Assembly: GCF_009696615.1 (NCBI RefSeq)
Contig: NZ_VULO01000012.1
Location: forward strand, 1 to 64,000
DNA from: Scrofimicrobium canadense
GTDB taxonomy: Bacteria > Actinomycetota > Actinomycetes > Actinomycetales > Actinomycetaceae
Length of the DNA stretch: 64,000 bases
Direction of reading: 5' to 3'
In this document: in pieces, positions 10,328 through 19,995 of the stretch
Numbering within the stretch: position 1 is the stretch's first letter
Layout: each line of letters starts with the position of its first letter
The notes under the pieces: generated by a model
The model's database searches: none
Told to the model about the DNA's origin: nothing
The model's input: only the letters and a program-made list of their open reading frames with translations
Translations under genes and position numbers: made by a program

Positions 10328-11628
10328 TGGGCATGAAGAAACGATGTGCGGCGGCCGGTGTTGCTCTTGCGTTGGTCATGTGTTTGAGTGTGCCTTCCTA
10401 TGCGGATAAGCGATCGGACGCCCTGGAACAACGTGAGGCTGCCGACCAGCAGATCGCTGACTTGCAGCATGAACTAGAAGGATTGTCTTCTGATCTTGCA
10501 CAAGTGTATGTAGACCTCGAAAAAGTCAATATTGAACTTCCTGTGGTCGAGGCGGAGCTGGCAGCCGCTCAAGAAACGGCAGCCGCGGCAGAAAGAGAAC
10601 ACGATCAAGTGCTTTCTCAGCTCACGGCAGCGCAGGGAGAATATGAGCGTATCACCGGTGAACTTACCCGCAGCAAGGACGAAGCTGAAGAACTACAAAC
10701 ATCGATTGCTTCGATGGCGCGTGATCTCTACCGTGGAGGTGAAACTTCGGCACTCACTCTCCTTCTTACTACCGAGGGGCCAGGGGACATTACCGACAGG
10801 GCAACAGCGGCGGAGAGCGTCACCCGTGCCCAATCTCGCACTCTAGAGAGTGTGCGTGAGGAGGCGGCAACTTTGCAGAACCAAGCGTTGAAACAGGATG
10901 CCGCGACTGAGCGTATTTCGGCTTTGGAGGCAGAAGCCGCAGAGGCATTGTCACAGGCAGAGGCGGCAGAAGAAGCAGCGGCCGCCAAGCAAGAAGAGCT
11001 TGAGGCCTTGCAAGCGTCGTTGGAGAGTAAAGAAAAGGCGTGGGCGGCTCGTAAAGATGAAGCAGTCGCCCAACTTCAAGAGCAAGAGAAGGCTAGGACA
11101 AAAGCTGACGAGATCATTGCCAAGATAGACGCCGAGAATCAGAAGAAGGCGGAAGAAGAAGCCCGCAAAGCGGCTGAAGCTGCAAACCAAGGTGGTGGTG
11201 CAGCCCCCGCTTCGCCTTCATCAGGGGCAATGTTCAGCTGGCCGGTTCCAGCGGGCACGCCGATTTCCTCATCCTATGGGATGCGCCTGCACCCGATACT
11301 TGGCATTTACCGACTCCACGACGGTACTGACTTTGCTGGTGGGTGTGGATCACCTCAGTATGCGATCGCAGCTGGAACGGTCGAAGGCTCGTACTACGAT
11401 TCCGGTGGCGGAAACATGGTGATTATCAACCATGGAAACCTGGGTGGTAACTCGTGGATATCAGAGCACCTTCATCTTGACTCTGCAGTGGTCTCACAAG
11501 GCCAATCTGTCTCACAAGGTCAACTGATTGGGTACACTGGCACCACCGGCAATTCGACAGGGTGTCATCTTCACTTCACTATGTACCAAAACGGCTCTAC
11601 GGTAAATCCGATGGATTACCTGGGGTAA
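10327..11628 (+). CDS. Secreted coiled-coil M23 peptidase, probable FtsEX-activated hydrolase
   Basis: Predicted peptidoglycan endopeptidase, 433 aa. A signal peptide ([18 protein letters not shown]...) precedes about 240 residues of Ala/Glu/Lys-rich coiled coil as in EnvC-type FtsEX partners, then an Ala/Pro/Ser linker and a C-terminal M23 (LytM) domain. The zinc-site motifs are complete: H and D in [10 protein letters not shown], then EHLHLD and the final HLHF. I set the start at ATG 10327 (TGATG overlap with ftsX); ATG 10333 is an alternative. An upstream in-frame extension into ftsX is not credible. Context implies septal wall cleavage under FtsEX control. Confidence 0.88.
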   Translation: MGMKKRCAAAGVALALVMCLSVPSYADKRSDALEQREAADQQIADLQHELEGLSSDLAQVYVDLEKVNIELPVVEAELAAAQETAAAAEREHDQVLSQLTAAQGEYERITGELTRSKDEAEELQTSIASMARDLYRGGETSALTLLLTTEGPGDITDRATAAESVTRAQSRTLESVREEAATLQNQALKQDAATERISALEAEAAEALSQAEAAEEAAAAKQEELEALQASLESKEKAWAARKDEAVAQLQEQEKARTKADEIIAKIDAENQKKAEEEARKAAEAANQGGGAAPASPSSGAMFSWPVPAGTPISSSYGMRLHPILGIYRLHDGTDFAGGCGSPQYAIAAGTVEGSYYDSGGGNMVIINHGNLGGNSWISEHLHLDSAVVSQGQSVSQGQLIGYTGTTGNSTGCHLHFTMYQNGSTVNPMDYLG

Positions 11629-11639
11629 CCTATAGTGTT

Positions 11640-12170
11640 ATGCCGAAAGAATGGAAACAGCCGAAGCTAAGTGAAGCGGAAAAGCGTAAAGCAGCCGCCG
11701 ACGCGCATAAAACAATCGCGCGCAATAAGAAAGCTCGCCATGACTACCTCATTGAGGATTCGTGGGAAGCTGGCCTGGTCCTTTCGGGCACCGAAGTAAA
11801 AGCCTTACGGATGGGACGCGCCTCCCTGGTTGATGGCTGGGTCGAGGTGAAAGACGGAGAAGCCTGGCTTTACGGCGTCAACATTCCTATGTATTCGCAA
11901 GGTTCATGGAATAACCACGCTCCCACGCGCAAACGCAAACTACTTCTCCATAAGAACGAAATTCGCAAAATGGGGAATAAAGTTCAAGCAAAGGGCTACA
12001 CCATAGTGCCCCTTGAACTGTATTTCCTTGGAGGCCGTGTCAAGGTAGAAGTAGGCCTTGGGCGAGGCAAACACGAGTACGACAAGAGGCATGCTTTACG
12101 TGAGGCGCAGGACAAGCGTGAAGCAGAGCGGGCTATGAAGCGGTATGTGCGTCGCAGTTCGGGGCGGTAA
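11640..12170 (+). CDS. smpB: SsrA-binding protein SmpB
   Basis: Binds tmRNA and delivers it to stalled ribosomes for trans-translation. 176 aa, about 15 residues longer than usual because of a Lys/Ala-rich N-terminal tail. Core motifs: [25 protein letters not shown], then [25 protein letters not shown] near the C-terminus. ATG 11640 follows the M23 stop by 11 bases with GGGGTAA as a plausible ribosome-binding site. Its partner ssrA is about 1.1 kb downstream. Confidence 0.96.
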   Translation: MPKEWKQPKLSEAEKRKAAADAHKTIARNKKARHDYLIEDSWEAGLVLSGTEVKALRMGRASLVDGWVEVKDGEAWLYGVNIPMYSQGSWNNHAPTRKRKLLLHKNEIRKMGNKVQAKGYTIVPLELYFLGGRVKVEVGLGRGKHEYDKRHALREAQDKREAERAMKRYVRRSSGR

Positions 12171-12239
12171 CTGCACCTAGTAGGCTATCGGAGCTGAGCA
12201 CTGGGTCAACCTAGGGACTCTAATAGCATCCGATCAATG

Positions 12240-12280
12240 ATGCGGATTTCTGGAACGCAGTTCGCTCCAGAAATCCGCAT
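12240..12280. repeat. Perfect 15-bp inverted repeat between smpB and SDR gene
   Basis: Arms at 12240-12254 and 12266-12280 (ATGCGGATTTCTGGA and its exact complement) flank an 11-base loop. It lies between convergent genes and probably acts as a bidirectional transcription stop, though neither side has a clear U tract. Confidence 0.6.
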
Positions 12281-12284
12281 AACA

Positions 12285-13046
12285 CTAGATGGCGGTATAG
12301 CCGCCATCTATCACGATGTATGCCCCTGTGATGAAGGATGAATAGTCAGACAAAAGGTAAGTGACTAAGTGGGCAACCTCTTCAGCTTTTCCTAATTTTC
12401 CTAACAAGTGTTTTGAGGCTAGAGCGTCATACGCCTCGCGAGGAAGGTTTGCCAAGAGAGGAGTTTCAATATAGCCCGGCCCCACAGCATTGACGCGTAA
12501 CCCCTGAGGCCCGTACTCGCCAGCGGCGGTGCGAGTAATACCGACAACCCCGTGTTTTGCTGCGGTGTATGCACCGTTGCCCAAGGCGGCTACCATTCCG
12601 TGTATTGATGCCATATTGACGATGGTGCTGGTAGTGGCGCCGGTGTCGATCATTGCTGGGATCTGATACCGCATCCCGTAGAGAACTCCATTGAGATTGA
12701 TATCTATGACTCTGTCCCAAGCGTCTAGATCAGTGTCGCCCACGGGTGCTTGAGGTCCGCCGATTCCAGCGTTATTCACCGCATAGTTCAGTTGTCCATA
12801 CGTAGAAATAGCAATATCAACCATTGCCTTACTGTCATGTTTACTCGATGTGTCTCCAACGACGGGGAACGCTAAGCCCCCAGATTCGGCGATTTCTTCC
12901 GCCACTCGTTCGGCAGCGTCCTTGCTGATATCTGCAACGACCACACGTGCACCGTTTTCCGCCAAGTCGCGGCTGATAGCTTCTCCCAAGCCCGATCCCG
13001 CACCAGTGACCAAGGCTACTCGTCCGTCAAAATCCCATTGCATCAT
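12285..13046 (-). CDS. Short-chain dehydrogenase/reductase (SDR)
   Basis: Classical SDR NAD(P)-dependent oxidoreductase, 253 aa. Cofactor motif TGAGSGLG near residue 15, VADIS after beta-2 (an Asp that favours NAD), NNAG, catalytic Ser in NMASIHG, YTAAK catalytic Tyr/Lys, and PGYIETP. The C-terminus ends in DGGYTAI, normal for the family. Substrate cannot be told from sequence; polyol, acetoin or 3-oxoacyl relatives are all possible. It stands alone, opposite in direction to smpB and ssrA. Confidence 0.85.
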   Translation of the reverse strand: MMQWDFDGRVALVTGAGSGLGEAISRDLAENGARVVVADISKDAAERVAEEIAESGGLAFPVVGDTSSKHDSKAMVDIAISTYGQLNYAVNNAGIGGPQAPVGDTDLDAWDRVIDINLNGVLYGMRYQIPAMIDTGATTSTIVNMASIHGMVAALGNGAYTAAKHGVVGITRTAAGEYGPQGLRVNAVGPGYIETPLLANLPREAYDALASKHLLGKLGKAEEVAHLVTYLLSDYSSFITGAYIVIDGGYTAI

Positions 13047-13300
13047 TGCACTTCTTTTTCATAGTAGAGCGAAGGATTGACATATTCGCGCTAGCAGAAT
13101 GAGATGGATTCGTGGGCCTTTTGTCCTATGTATTTTGGTGTTGGTGTGAAGGGCGCTGGCAGCTTTCGTGCGCTTGCGGACAGCCTAGCGATGCTGTCCA
13201 TTCGAGCAATGCTGTGGGAGGCGATCGCAGTATTGATGAAAGTGACACATTCGTGTAAACTGAAATATCGCCTTTCGGGGTATGAACTAACAATTCAATA

Positions 13301-13673
13301 GGGGATGATCGGTTTCGACGGTGGCCCTCGATCGAGGAGAAGCGGGTCGAGAATGCATGCTCACTCGTAAAAGTGTATGCAAAACAAATAAGTGCCAAAC
13401 AAAATCGCACTGACTTCGTCCTCGCTGCCTGATTGCAGCTTGGACCTTTGAGTCCGTCAGCCCGGAAGGTTGCTCTTCCTCCGGTTCCTGGCGTCGTCTA
13501 AAGAGCCACTGGGTGTTGCGCGTGTCAGCTGCGTGACTCCGACATTTAGCTGACTGAGCCCATTCAACAGCAGGTCTGCAGGTAGTTGAGGGCTGAGAAA
13601 TAGTAAGCAGACTGCACCCGGAGAAGTCCTCGGGGTTGGTTGCCGGACGGGGGTTCGATTCCCCCCATCTCCA
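13301..13673 (+). ncRNA. ssrA: Transfer-messenger RNA (tmRNA)
   Basis: About 373 nt. The 5' end GGGGATGATCGGTTTCGACG and the 3' end (T-loop GGTTCGATTCC, then CATCTCCA) form the tRNA-like acceptor stem; CCA does not appear to be encoded. The resume codon is GCC at 13394, encoding AKQNRTDFVLAA, followed by TGA at 13430-13432. The ending LAA is the standard degron for ClpXP. It rescues ribosomes together with SmpB. Confidence 0.96.
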
Positions 13674-13683
13674 CGTTTGTGAA

Positions 13684-13712
13684 AACACCGTCCCAGATGG
13701 GGCGGTGTTTTT
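13684..13712 (+). terminator. Rho-independent terminator of ssrA
   Basis: An 11-bp stem (AACACCGTCCC with GGGGCGGTGTT, one G-U pair) with a 4-base loop, followed by a short T run, begins about 10 bases after the mature tmRNA end. Confidence 0.88.
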
Positions 13713-13724
13713 GCTTGTTAAAAG

Positions 13725-15174
13725 GGCTCTTCATAATAGGGGTTGTAGTTGGTGTTTGATTCCTCCTGTGTGGGGGAGGCTGCGTTTGATGTAGTTGTCG
13801 AGGTTTCTGAATCCGAGGGTGATGCCGCGGAGGTGTTCTAATCTACTGTTGATGGCTTCGGTGGGCCCGTTACTACTGCCGGGGTGGGTGAAGTAGGCCA
13901 GAATATTGTTGCGTCTCTTTTTGAGTGTGTTTTTCAGGGTGCGAAGCTCGGGGATCCCCCTTTTGGTGTTGGTCTTGTCCAGAGCATCGATGATGCTGGC
14001 GAGTTTCTCTCGTCCCTTACGCCGGTTTGGCTCCTCGTAGGCAAGAATCACGGCTTGGTAGATAGTCCAAATCCGGGCCAGGTCCGCGTACTAGGGGGTC
14101 CTGGATGATGACATCGACTTTAGGGGCGGCCTTGCTACTGAGGAGTTTGCTGCGGGTCAACAGGAGACGTCGGGCCTGGAAAGGGGGTCTCCTTTGCGGC
14201 CTCTCCTGCCCAGGGTGGCGTGTTGGAGTCGCTGCCTGCACTGAGTGATCTTGTCTCCAACCAGCTGGACAACATGGAAAGGATCCATGACTGTAGCGGC
14301 TCCGGCTAGGACTTCTCGTACTGCGTTCTTGTAACCGGTGAACCCGTCCATTGCCACGGTTTTCACGTTCAAGTGGAACCTGGTGTCTTGGCTCTCTAGC
14401 CAGGCTTTCAACACTTTCTTTGACCTGCCGGGGATCATGTCTACAAGCCTGGCTGGCTTGCCCCCACTCCTGGGGGTCAGGTCAATGATCACGGTGACGA
14501 ACCTGTCTGATCGCCAACCTGTGTGTTTCCAGCAACTGGGGGCACCTCCCGTAATAAGCGAAGCGCGCGGGGGAATCATCAACCCCAATGGTTTTCACTC
14601 CGTCAAAGCGGGAGGGATCACTCATCAAATGTGTGTAGCCCGCGTCTAGGACGGCGGTGTTCACCGTGTTCCATGAGGCCCCTAGATTCCGGGCGGCAGC
14701 GTTGATGCTCATCCCGTCCAAGACCACTGATACCAGAGCCCAGTTGACTGCTGCTTGGGTTAGTTTGGAGCCAGGAGTCGCAAGAATGTCAGGGACCTGC
14801 TCAGACCAATAGTGTTCGCAGTCCCCGCAGGTGAAACACCGCAGTCGTATTAACAGTCGTACTGGGCGAGACCCGCATGGGCAATGCGTGAGAACACGAG
14901 CGCGGCTTCCCCGGGCGGTTCCTGGGCCCCACACGAAGCACACCACCGGCCAATGCCTATCAGACGCACCTCGAAAACCAGAACCTCGCGGCCCCTCTGG
15001 CGAACCTGGGCCTGTCCCGTGACTCGCACAACGGCAGAATCAAGGCGAAATGCGCACTCCAAACACGGCTTGCTAAACTCAAACACAGACCCTCCGGGCA
15101 ACAAATGCAGACTCAGATACCTACATTCTGTCAGCCAGAGGGTCACACCATTACAGCCCCCATTATGAAGAGCC
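13725..15174 (-). mobile_element. Decayed ISL3-family insertion sequence
   Basis: A 1450-bp element bounded by 23-bp inverted repeats at 13725-13747 and 15152-15174 (21 of 23 positions match; outer part GGCTCTTCATAAT). Length and transposase content fit ISL3. Flanking octamers GTTAAAAG (left) and GTCAAAGC (right) are only partly alike, so a target duplication is not clear. It sits immediately after the ssrA terminator and cannot move by itself. Confidence 0.88.
13731..15146 (-). pseudogene. ISL3 transposase, multiply frameshifted
   Basis: Fragments of one transposase lie in successive minus-strand frames. They are: an N-terminal zinc-finger part with CLECAF and WCASCG (about 14850-15146); THCPCGS, a helix-turn-helix region and IGVDDS (14482-14946); VIIDLTPRSGG, DMIPGRSKK, VAMDGF and DPFHVVQL (14157-14588); QARRLLLTRSKLLSSK (near 14100-14190); and the C-terminal part with NGPTEAINSRLEHLRG carrying the last catalytic Glu (13731-14051). 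At least four frame changes are needed, so it is inactive. Confidence 0.85.
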
Positions 15175-15717
15175 GTCAAAGCTAGGTTGCGTAGCTCAAT
15201 ACCACGAGACTACGTATCCCTACTCCGATTGTTTGGGTATCCACTCTATCTCTTTAGAACGTGGCGTCAACCGTAGATTCAATAAATGTGTCAAGGTAGC
15301 TTGCTAGCAATGCCTATCTACGCCGATAGTCACATTAGAGCACATCATTAGAGTCTGCTGTGTGGCGAGGTGATGGAAGGTAAAGAATAGGTAGAGCGCG
15401 GTCGTTGCGGACAAAGATTTGTCAATCACACTAACGCGCAGGTGAGTCCGCTTCTGGTCGCAATACCTTTGTGACACTTGTACGCGCAAACCCTGTTAGC
15501 AAAGAGGCGTTGATTACCAAAACTCTGACACACAACGGTCACCGCGGCCCACACTTAAAATGCCTAAAACCTTGTGGTTTTAGATATCGAGACTTGTTAT
15601 TGTAAAGAAAATATATTACGGATCATCCCCACGAGGCTGTAAGAAATGGCAGTAGTCAAGAATTTGCATCTTTCGCGTTGGTGATAGCTTGTCACGAAAG
15701 CTATAGATCAGATGAGT
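15175..15717. other. Gene-free stretch, about 540 bp
   Basis: Between the ISL3 remnant and the GNAT gene I see only short ORFs without family features. The segment is locally AT-rich (around 15560-15640). No RNA gene or clear promoter was recognised. Confidence 0.5.
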
Positions 15718-16170
15718 TTAGTTTTTGAGAGTACAGTGCATGGGAGTGAGTGTAAACCCTGAGGGCAGATCTTCAGATGCCCCGCATTGTTCAAATCCTA
15801 GGCCCCTATAGAATTCGATGGCGGTACCTTGCGCGGAAAGCACTACTTCGTGACCGCCGTGTTCACCTATGGTTTTGATGGCGAGTCTCATTGCCTGGGT
15901 TCCTATTCCTTTGCCGCGGAGTTCCTGGTGCGTGGCAAGCCATCCAACTCGCCACCGGCCGCCTCCCTCATCGACACATCTGACGCATGCGATAGCAGAC
16001 TCATTTATACGGCCGACAATATGTATTGCCTCTTTGTCGCGTGCATCAAATACTTCGTCATAGGGGACTCCTTGTTCGTCGACGAATGTTTTGCGTCGGA
16101 TGTCGAATGCGTTTTCGCAGCCACTGGAACCAAAGCTCGTGTCCCACGTGACCTCAACAGTATCGCTCAT
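15718..16170 (-). CDS. GNAT family N-acetyltransferase (ElaA/YjcF-like)
   Basis: About 150 aa. The N-terminal IRRKTFVDEQGVPYDEVFDARD is typical of the ElaA/YjcF branch; the acetyl-CoA pyrophosphate loop is ELRGKGIGTQAM, followed by LSAQGTAIEFYRGLGFE. The acceptor substrate is unknown. I chose ATG 16170 (SDTVEVTW...) with a GGGGGG stretch just upstream; in-frame ATGs at 16182 and 16251 would add 4 or 27 residues. Confidence 0.85.
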   Translation of the reverse strand: MSDTVEVTWDTSFGSSGCENAFDIRRKTFVDEQGVPYDEVFDARDKEAIHIVGRINESAIACVRCVDEGGGRWRVGWLATHQELRGKGIGTQAMRLAIKTIGEHGGHEVVLSAQGTAIEFYRGLGFEQCGASEDLPSGFTLTPMHCTLKN

Positions 16171-16446
16171 GGAACCCCCCATTTCATTTGCTTCATTTTG
16201 TGTGATTTCGTAACTGCTTACTGACAGACAATGCGAGTCTGTCCCACCCAAGAGACTATAGTAAGCCTCACGTGCATGGCGTTGTCGGTTACTTGGAAAC
16301 TCTGAATGTTCACTGGTCTTGATTGTGTGGGAATCGGCGATGCCCTCAGCGTTGAGATAATGGGTGAGGTGTTCACCTATCGAGTATTTGACATGACAAT
16401 AAATGGACTCAATCAGCCTGAATTAAAATTAATTTGTGTTGTACTC

Positions 16447-16489
16447 AGAAAAGACTGAGGGGCACACTGACTTCGCGTGTACCCCTCAG
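16447..16489 (-). terminator. Rho-independent terminator of the PIG-L gene
   Basis: Inverted arms CTGAGGGGCACAC (16455-16467) and GTGTACCCCTCAG (16477-16489), one mismatch, with an A-rich stretch on the plus strand that reads TCTTTT after the stem on the minus strand. It starts about 10 bases after the stop codon. Confidence 0.8.
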
Positions 16490-16498
16490 CATCATGTA

Positions 16499-19400
16499 TC
16501 AGTTTTCGGTGGTTCTCTTTCTGTGCGATAAACGGTAGATAGTAGTGCCTAGCACCGCCGCACACAGAGCCCCAAATACTATTGCAGCGACTGTCGCACC
16601 TGTGGTGGCCAGATTATTCTCGTTGTTAGTTGTGGTTCCAGGGGCCGATTCTCCAGTTTCTGGGGGTGATGTTGGCTCTGGGTTAGGGGCAGGATCCGGA
16701 GTGCTCGGTTCTGGTTCTGGGTCGGGGTCTGGTGACTCTGGGGTATCACTGGCCGTGATGGGGAATACCCACGCGTCGACTCCGTCGCCTTCTATTCCGG
16801 AATTGGGGACTGCCTCGACAAACGAGACAAGAACCATTGAGTCTTCGCCCAGGGTGTTATACACCTCTTGTTCTAGTGGAATATCTACTTGACCGTTACC
16901 AACTTCAACCTCAACGACGGTTGATCCTTTGAGTCGCCCGCCCATGTCTGGTGCCCAAGGAGGAGCAGCGCCATCATCTGGCGAGCAGGCTTCGAACCCG
17001 TACTCATCGTCAGGGCAGCTGGATGTCCACACGGGGATGTATTCGGGGCTGCCCTTCCAAACGAATGCTCGTATTACCCCGGGCTTATCAGCTTCAAAAG
17101 GTAACGTGATCTGATTTTCTGTGATTGCTGGTGTGAGGAAAGACAGTGCCTGGGTTGGTTGTACACCCGAGATTGTCCCGCCGCGCATAGCTGATTGGTA
17201 TATCGTTTGGGGTGATTCCACTCCAGTTAGTGCAGTGTCGGGAATACGCGCTGGGGGAGTAGTCGTTGGAGCGTCTGATGGATGCTCATAGTTCTCTAGG
17301 TAGGCGTGTCCCCACCGCAGAGGTTCAGACTGCTGGCTGCCAAACGCAGACCACGCTGTCCGGCTCTTCCCAACAAATGATTGGTTATCCGAATCGTATG
17401 GGGTGATATTGAGTCCCAAGTATTGTGGATCAATAGTGTTGGTGAGGGGATCGCCGCTAGGTTTATCGCTGGACTGCACTGCCGAAGGCAATGCAGCAAA
17501 AGGAATTTTTGCTTCGATAACATATTGATTGTCGATGTAGTGTCCGTTTTCATCAGTCGCTGCATTACTGACAACTTCGACTCCTTCGGCATTGGGGGCA
17601 TCGAGAATCGAAGCGGCTAGTGGTCCGGAAGAGAACCCTTGATGGTTGTCGGCGTCCCGTGACCAACATGGACCGTCTATACCGTTTCCGTTCCAATTAT
17701 CTGGGTCGTTCGTGTAGGGGAAGATGCCGAGCTTAAAAGTTGAAGAAGTATCGATAGAGCGGCTTTGAGGGTCAAGCAGTATTTCAACAGAATCGGTTAT
17801 CCAATGCCCAAAACATCTGTCCGGAGTGACAGCACCTCCAGCAACATCATCGGTTACTCGTGAATAGAAGTAGAGCGCGTCGTCATACCATCCAATTTTC
17901 GCGATAGAGCCTGCGCCACAATCTGTTCCGTTGGGTTCGCATGGTTTACCTTCCCACAGAGTAGAGATATCTAAGTCTGCCCCTGGGTACTGAGAGATAT
18001 CGCCAGACAGGGTTGGGGCTGTTTCCAGCTGCGGGATCACGGTGGTGGGGACTATGCGGATTGCAACTGTTTCAGAGGATTGCTCTGACCCGGTGGATGT
18101 ACCAATCTCGATCGACTCGGTAACATTTCCGGGACTAGTCGGGTCCGTATGGGTAAGAATGAAATCAATAACTGTAGATTCCCTTGGTGGAAGGCTGACA
18201 AATTCCTTGGTGTCTGTGTCGATAGTGAAACCTTCGGGTGCGTGAACAACGACTTCGCCGCTCTTTTCAGAATCACTTCGATTCGTCACTTCAACTGGAA
18301 ACGTAATGGATTCTCCGGTGCCGATTTGAGTGACGGCATCTGAGCGGCCCTCAACGAAAGTCCCTAGCGTACTTGCCCATTGTTCGTATTCGGCTTCAAG
18401 ACCAGAACGTAGAAGACGTCCCTCAACGGCAGGAACCAGCTCGACACGCATGTCGTTATAAGCCTGTACTGTGCCGTTACTAAAACGCAGCCCTATCTTG
18501 TATGTGCCAACCGTTGCCTCCGGCGAGGGTGTGATAGTGAAATCGACGGTCTGGGCTTCTCCTGCTGTGAGATTTGTAAGTGACTGGGAGCCGGAGTGGG
18601 TCCATCCTTCAGGCAAGACCACTTCAATAGCTCCCTCAGACACGGATGAGTCAGGAATAAGGATTGAGGCTGAAAGGGTGAAGGGAACGCCCGCAGCTTG
18701 GAAGTAATCTTGGGTGTGTGGATAGAACAGAGTGCCCAGCGGCATACCGCCTGGGTCAGGGACCGTTGCCCCAAACAAAACTGCATCGTCCCGCTCGGAC
18801 TCGGGGCTTCCATTAGGTTGCATGGGCACCAGGGACTGCGCAACACCGTAACGTTGGCATGTGGGTTCCCATACGTCTTTTTGCATGACTCGTTCTTGTG
18901 TTGGGTGAGCGCGTCCTCCTTCCCGTCCTACCTGAGCCCATGATTTGGGTGTGCCAGCGGCAATCCCTGCTAGATTCCCCTCTAGCCAGGAATAGGGGGA
19001 GTCATAGCCAGTCCACGTTCCAACAACTGTGAAGGGGTTGTCTTGCGCTGGTGTGAAGCCACTATTACAGCCAGGTCCTTCAGTTCCTCCTGTTCCTGTG
19101 GTCTTACCGCCGGCCAGTATCTTTTTTACCTGCCAAACTTCTACCGCCCCGATGCCGGTTAACTGTTCTGGATACATTGTGGGGTCTGCTGCCGCCGCGG
19201 CCGCTTCCCAGATCATGCGTCCTTGAGCATACTGGTGGTTACCATGGCCCCCTTTGAGGGCAGAGGGCCAGCCCACGAGGATTTCTGGTTGTGTTTCACG
19301 TATGATTCGGACGGTTCTTCTGAGAGTCTCGTCATGCCCCCACACTTCTTCAGTGAGTGGGGCACTTGTGTTGTAGTAGAAGTCCACGCGATCGATATTG

Positions 19401-19786
19401 AAGATATCTACCGTACCTGAGCGGACATGTGAAGTGCGATCTTCGTTCTCTCGGCGTAGACCTAAGTCTCGTCCTGCTTCTGGTCCAACTGAGTTTGATC
19501 CGCCTTCACCCCGGCTTGCCATAATGATCCCGCAGCGCACTCCGTAGAGATCGTGCCAAACACCGCACGGAGTGGTGAAACCAGCGTCGTCGTCTGGGTG
19601 CGCCCATAACCCCATGACATCGATCTTATGAGGGGTGGTTGCGCTGGCCTGACTGGGTGAATCGAGTGTAAGTGGGGGTGTTTCCTCCGCATGTGAGAAG
19701 GAGGGGGCCGCGACTAATACCCCAACGGCTGTAAGGGCTGCGGCACCGGCGCGCAGCAACCGATGTGTCAAAGTAGCTTTTTTCAT
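16499..19786 (-). CDS. Wall-anchored multidomain PIG-L family deacetylase
   Basis: 1095 aa surface protein. A signal peptide covers residues 1-33. A PIG-L/LmbE-type amidase domain spans about 52-340, with zinc motif AHPDDD at 62-67 and HGNH at 181-184, implying hydrolysis of an N-acyl group (such as N-acetyl) from a sugar. Two immunoglobulin-like NEW3-type domains follow (about 370-450 and 480-570; LPEGWT..., APEGFT...), then a CBM9/DOMON-like carbohydrate-binding domain (about 590-840), a Pro/Glu/Asp-rich spacer and a sorting signal LATTG near 1059 with hydrophobic helix and RKR tail. The LAxTG form suggests a class E sortase. Upstream lie boxes shared with the DeoR-controlled sugar operons, so it probably acts on host or bacterial glycans before uptake; the substrate is inferred only. 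RBS GGAG precedes the ATG. Confidence 0.85.
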   Translation of the reverse strand: MKKATLTHRLLRAGAAALTAVGVLVAAPSFSHAEETPPLTLDSPSQASATTPHKIDVMGLWAHPDDDAGFTTPCGVWHDLYGVRCGIIMASRGEGGSNSVGPEAGRDLGLRRENEDRTSHVRSGTVDIFNIDRVDFYYNTSAPLTEEVWGHDETLRRTVRIIRETQPEILVGWPSALKGGHGNHQYAQGRMIWEAAAAAADPTMYPEQLTGIGAVEVWQVKKILAGGKTTGTGGTEGPGCNSGFTPAQDNPFTVVGTWTGYDSPYSWLEGNLAGIAAGTPKSWAQVGREGGRAHPTQERVMQKDVWEPTCQRYGVAQSLVPMQPNGSPESERDDAVLFGATVPDPGGMPLGTLFYPHTQDYFQAAGVPFTLSASILIPDSSVSEGAIEVVLPEGWTHSGSQSLTNLTAGEAQTVDFTITPSPEATVGTYKIGLRFSNGTVQAYNDMRVELVPAVEGRLLRSGLEAEYEQWASTLGTFVEGRSDAVTQIGTGESITFPVEVTNRSDSEKSGEVVVHAPEGFTIDTDTKEFVSLPPRESTVIDFILTHTDPTSPGNVTESIEIGTSTGSEQSSETVAIRIVPTTVIPQLETAPTLSGDISQYPGADLDISTLWEGKPCEPNGTDCGAGSIAKIGWYDDALYFYSRVTDDVAGGAVTPDRCFGHWITDSVEILLDPQSRSIDTSSTFKLGIFPYTNDPDNWNGNGIDGPCWSRDADNHQGFSSGPLAASILDAPNAEGVEVVSNAATDENGHYIDNQYVIEAKIPFAALPSAVQSSDKPSGDPLTNTIDPQYLGLNITPYDSDNQSFVGKSRTAWSAFGSQQSEPLRWGHAYLENYEHPSDAPTTTPPARIPDTALTGVESPQTIYQSAMRGGTISGVQPTQALSFLTPAITENQITLPFEADKPGVIRAFVWKGSPEYIPVWTSSCPDDEYGFEACSPDDGAAPPWAPDMGGRLKGSTVVEVEVGNGQVDIPLEQEVYNTLGEDSMVLVSFVEAVPNSGIEGDGVDAWVFPITASDTPESPDPDPEPEPSTPDPAPNPEPTSPPETGESAPGTTTNNENNLATTGATVAAIVFGALCAAVLGTTIYRLSHRKRTTEN

Positions 19787-19804
19787 GTGAACTCCACTTG
19801 ATAC

Positions 19805-19832
19805 TGAGCAAAAGCACCGGCGCTTTTGCTCC
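19805..19832. promoter_or_regulatory. Palindromic DeoR-type box upstream of the PIG-L gene
   Basis: TGAGCAAAAG at 19805-19814 faces its complement CTTTTGCTCC at 19823-19832; the core arms GAGCAAAAGC and GCTTTTGCTC are perfect over 10 bp with a 6-base spacer. It lies about 20-45 bases before the ATG, between any promoter and the start, where a bound repressor could block transcription. Confidence 0.6.
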
Positions 19833-19880
19833 CTAATGAAGCATGTTAGCAGCTTAATGAAGGAAAAAGGAGCTTAAAAG

Positions 19881-19900
19881 TAAGCAAAAGTGAGCATGTA
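19881..19900. promoter_or_regulatory. Second box pair upstream of the PIG-L gene
   Basis: TAAGCAAAAG directly followed by TGAGCATGTA, tandem 10-base units resembling the array at 22121-22140. A weaker copy, GAGCTTAAAAG, precedes it at about 19870. Confidence 0.45.
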
Positions 19901-19939
19901 AAAAAGCGGGCGCGCCACATTTCAGAGTGATGCGCCCGC
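19899..19939 (-). terminator. Rho-independent terminator of the GH4 operon
   Basis: Arms GCGGGCGC (19906-19913) and GCGCCCGC (19932-19939) with an A run at 19900-19905 that becomes a U tract on the minus strand. It is about 57 bases after the GH4 stop codon and insulates that operon from the PIG-L gene. Confidence 0.75.
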
Positions 19940-19995
19940 AAAAATGCAGCCTATTGAGCTAATTTCTAACAAGTTTCCATAGAGTCAGAGCGTTG

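Noticed and set aside
13077-13105. TTGACA at 13077 as the ssrA promoter
   Set aside because: The -35 is perfect but the matching -10 is poor (TGAGAT) and it lies over 190 bases from the mature 5' end.
13287-13688. Minus-strand ORF beginning MFSQTWRWGESNPRP
   Set aside because: Antisense to the 3' half of tmRNA; WGESNPRP is a typical artefact of the T-arm sequence.
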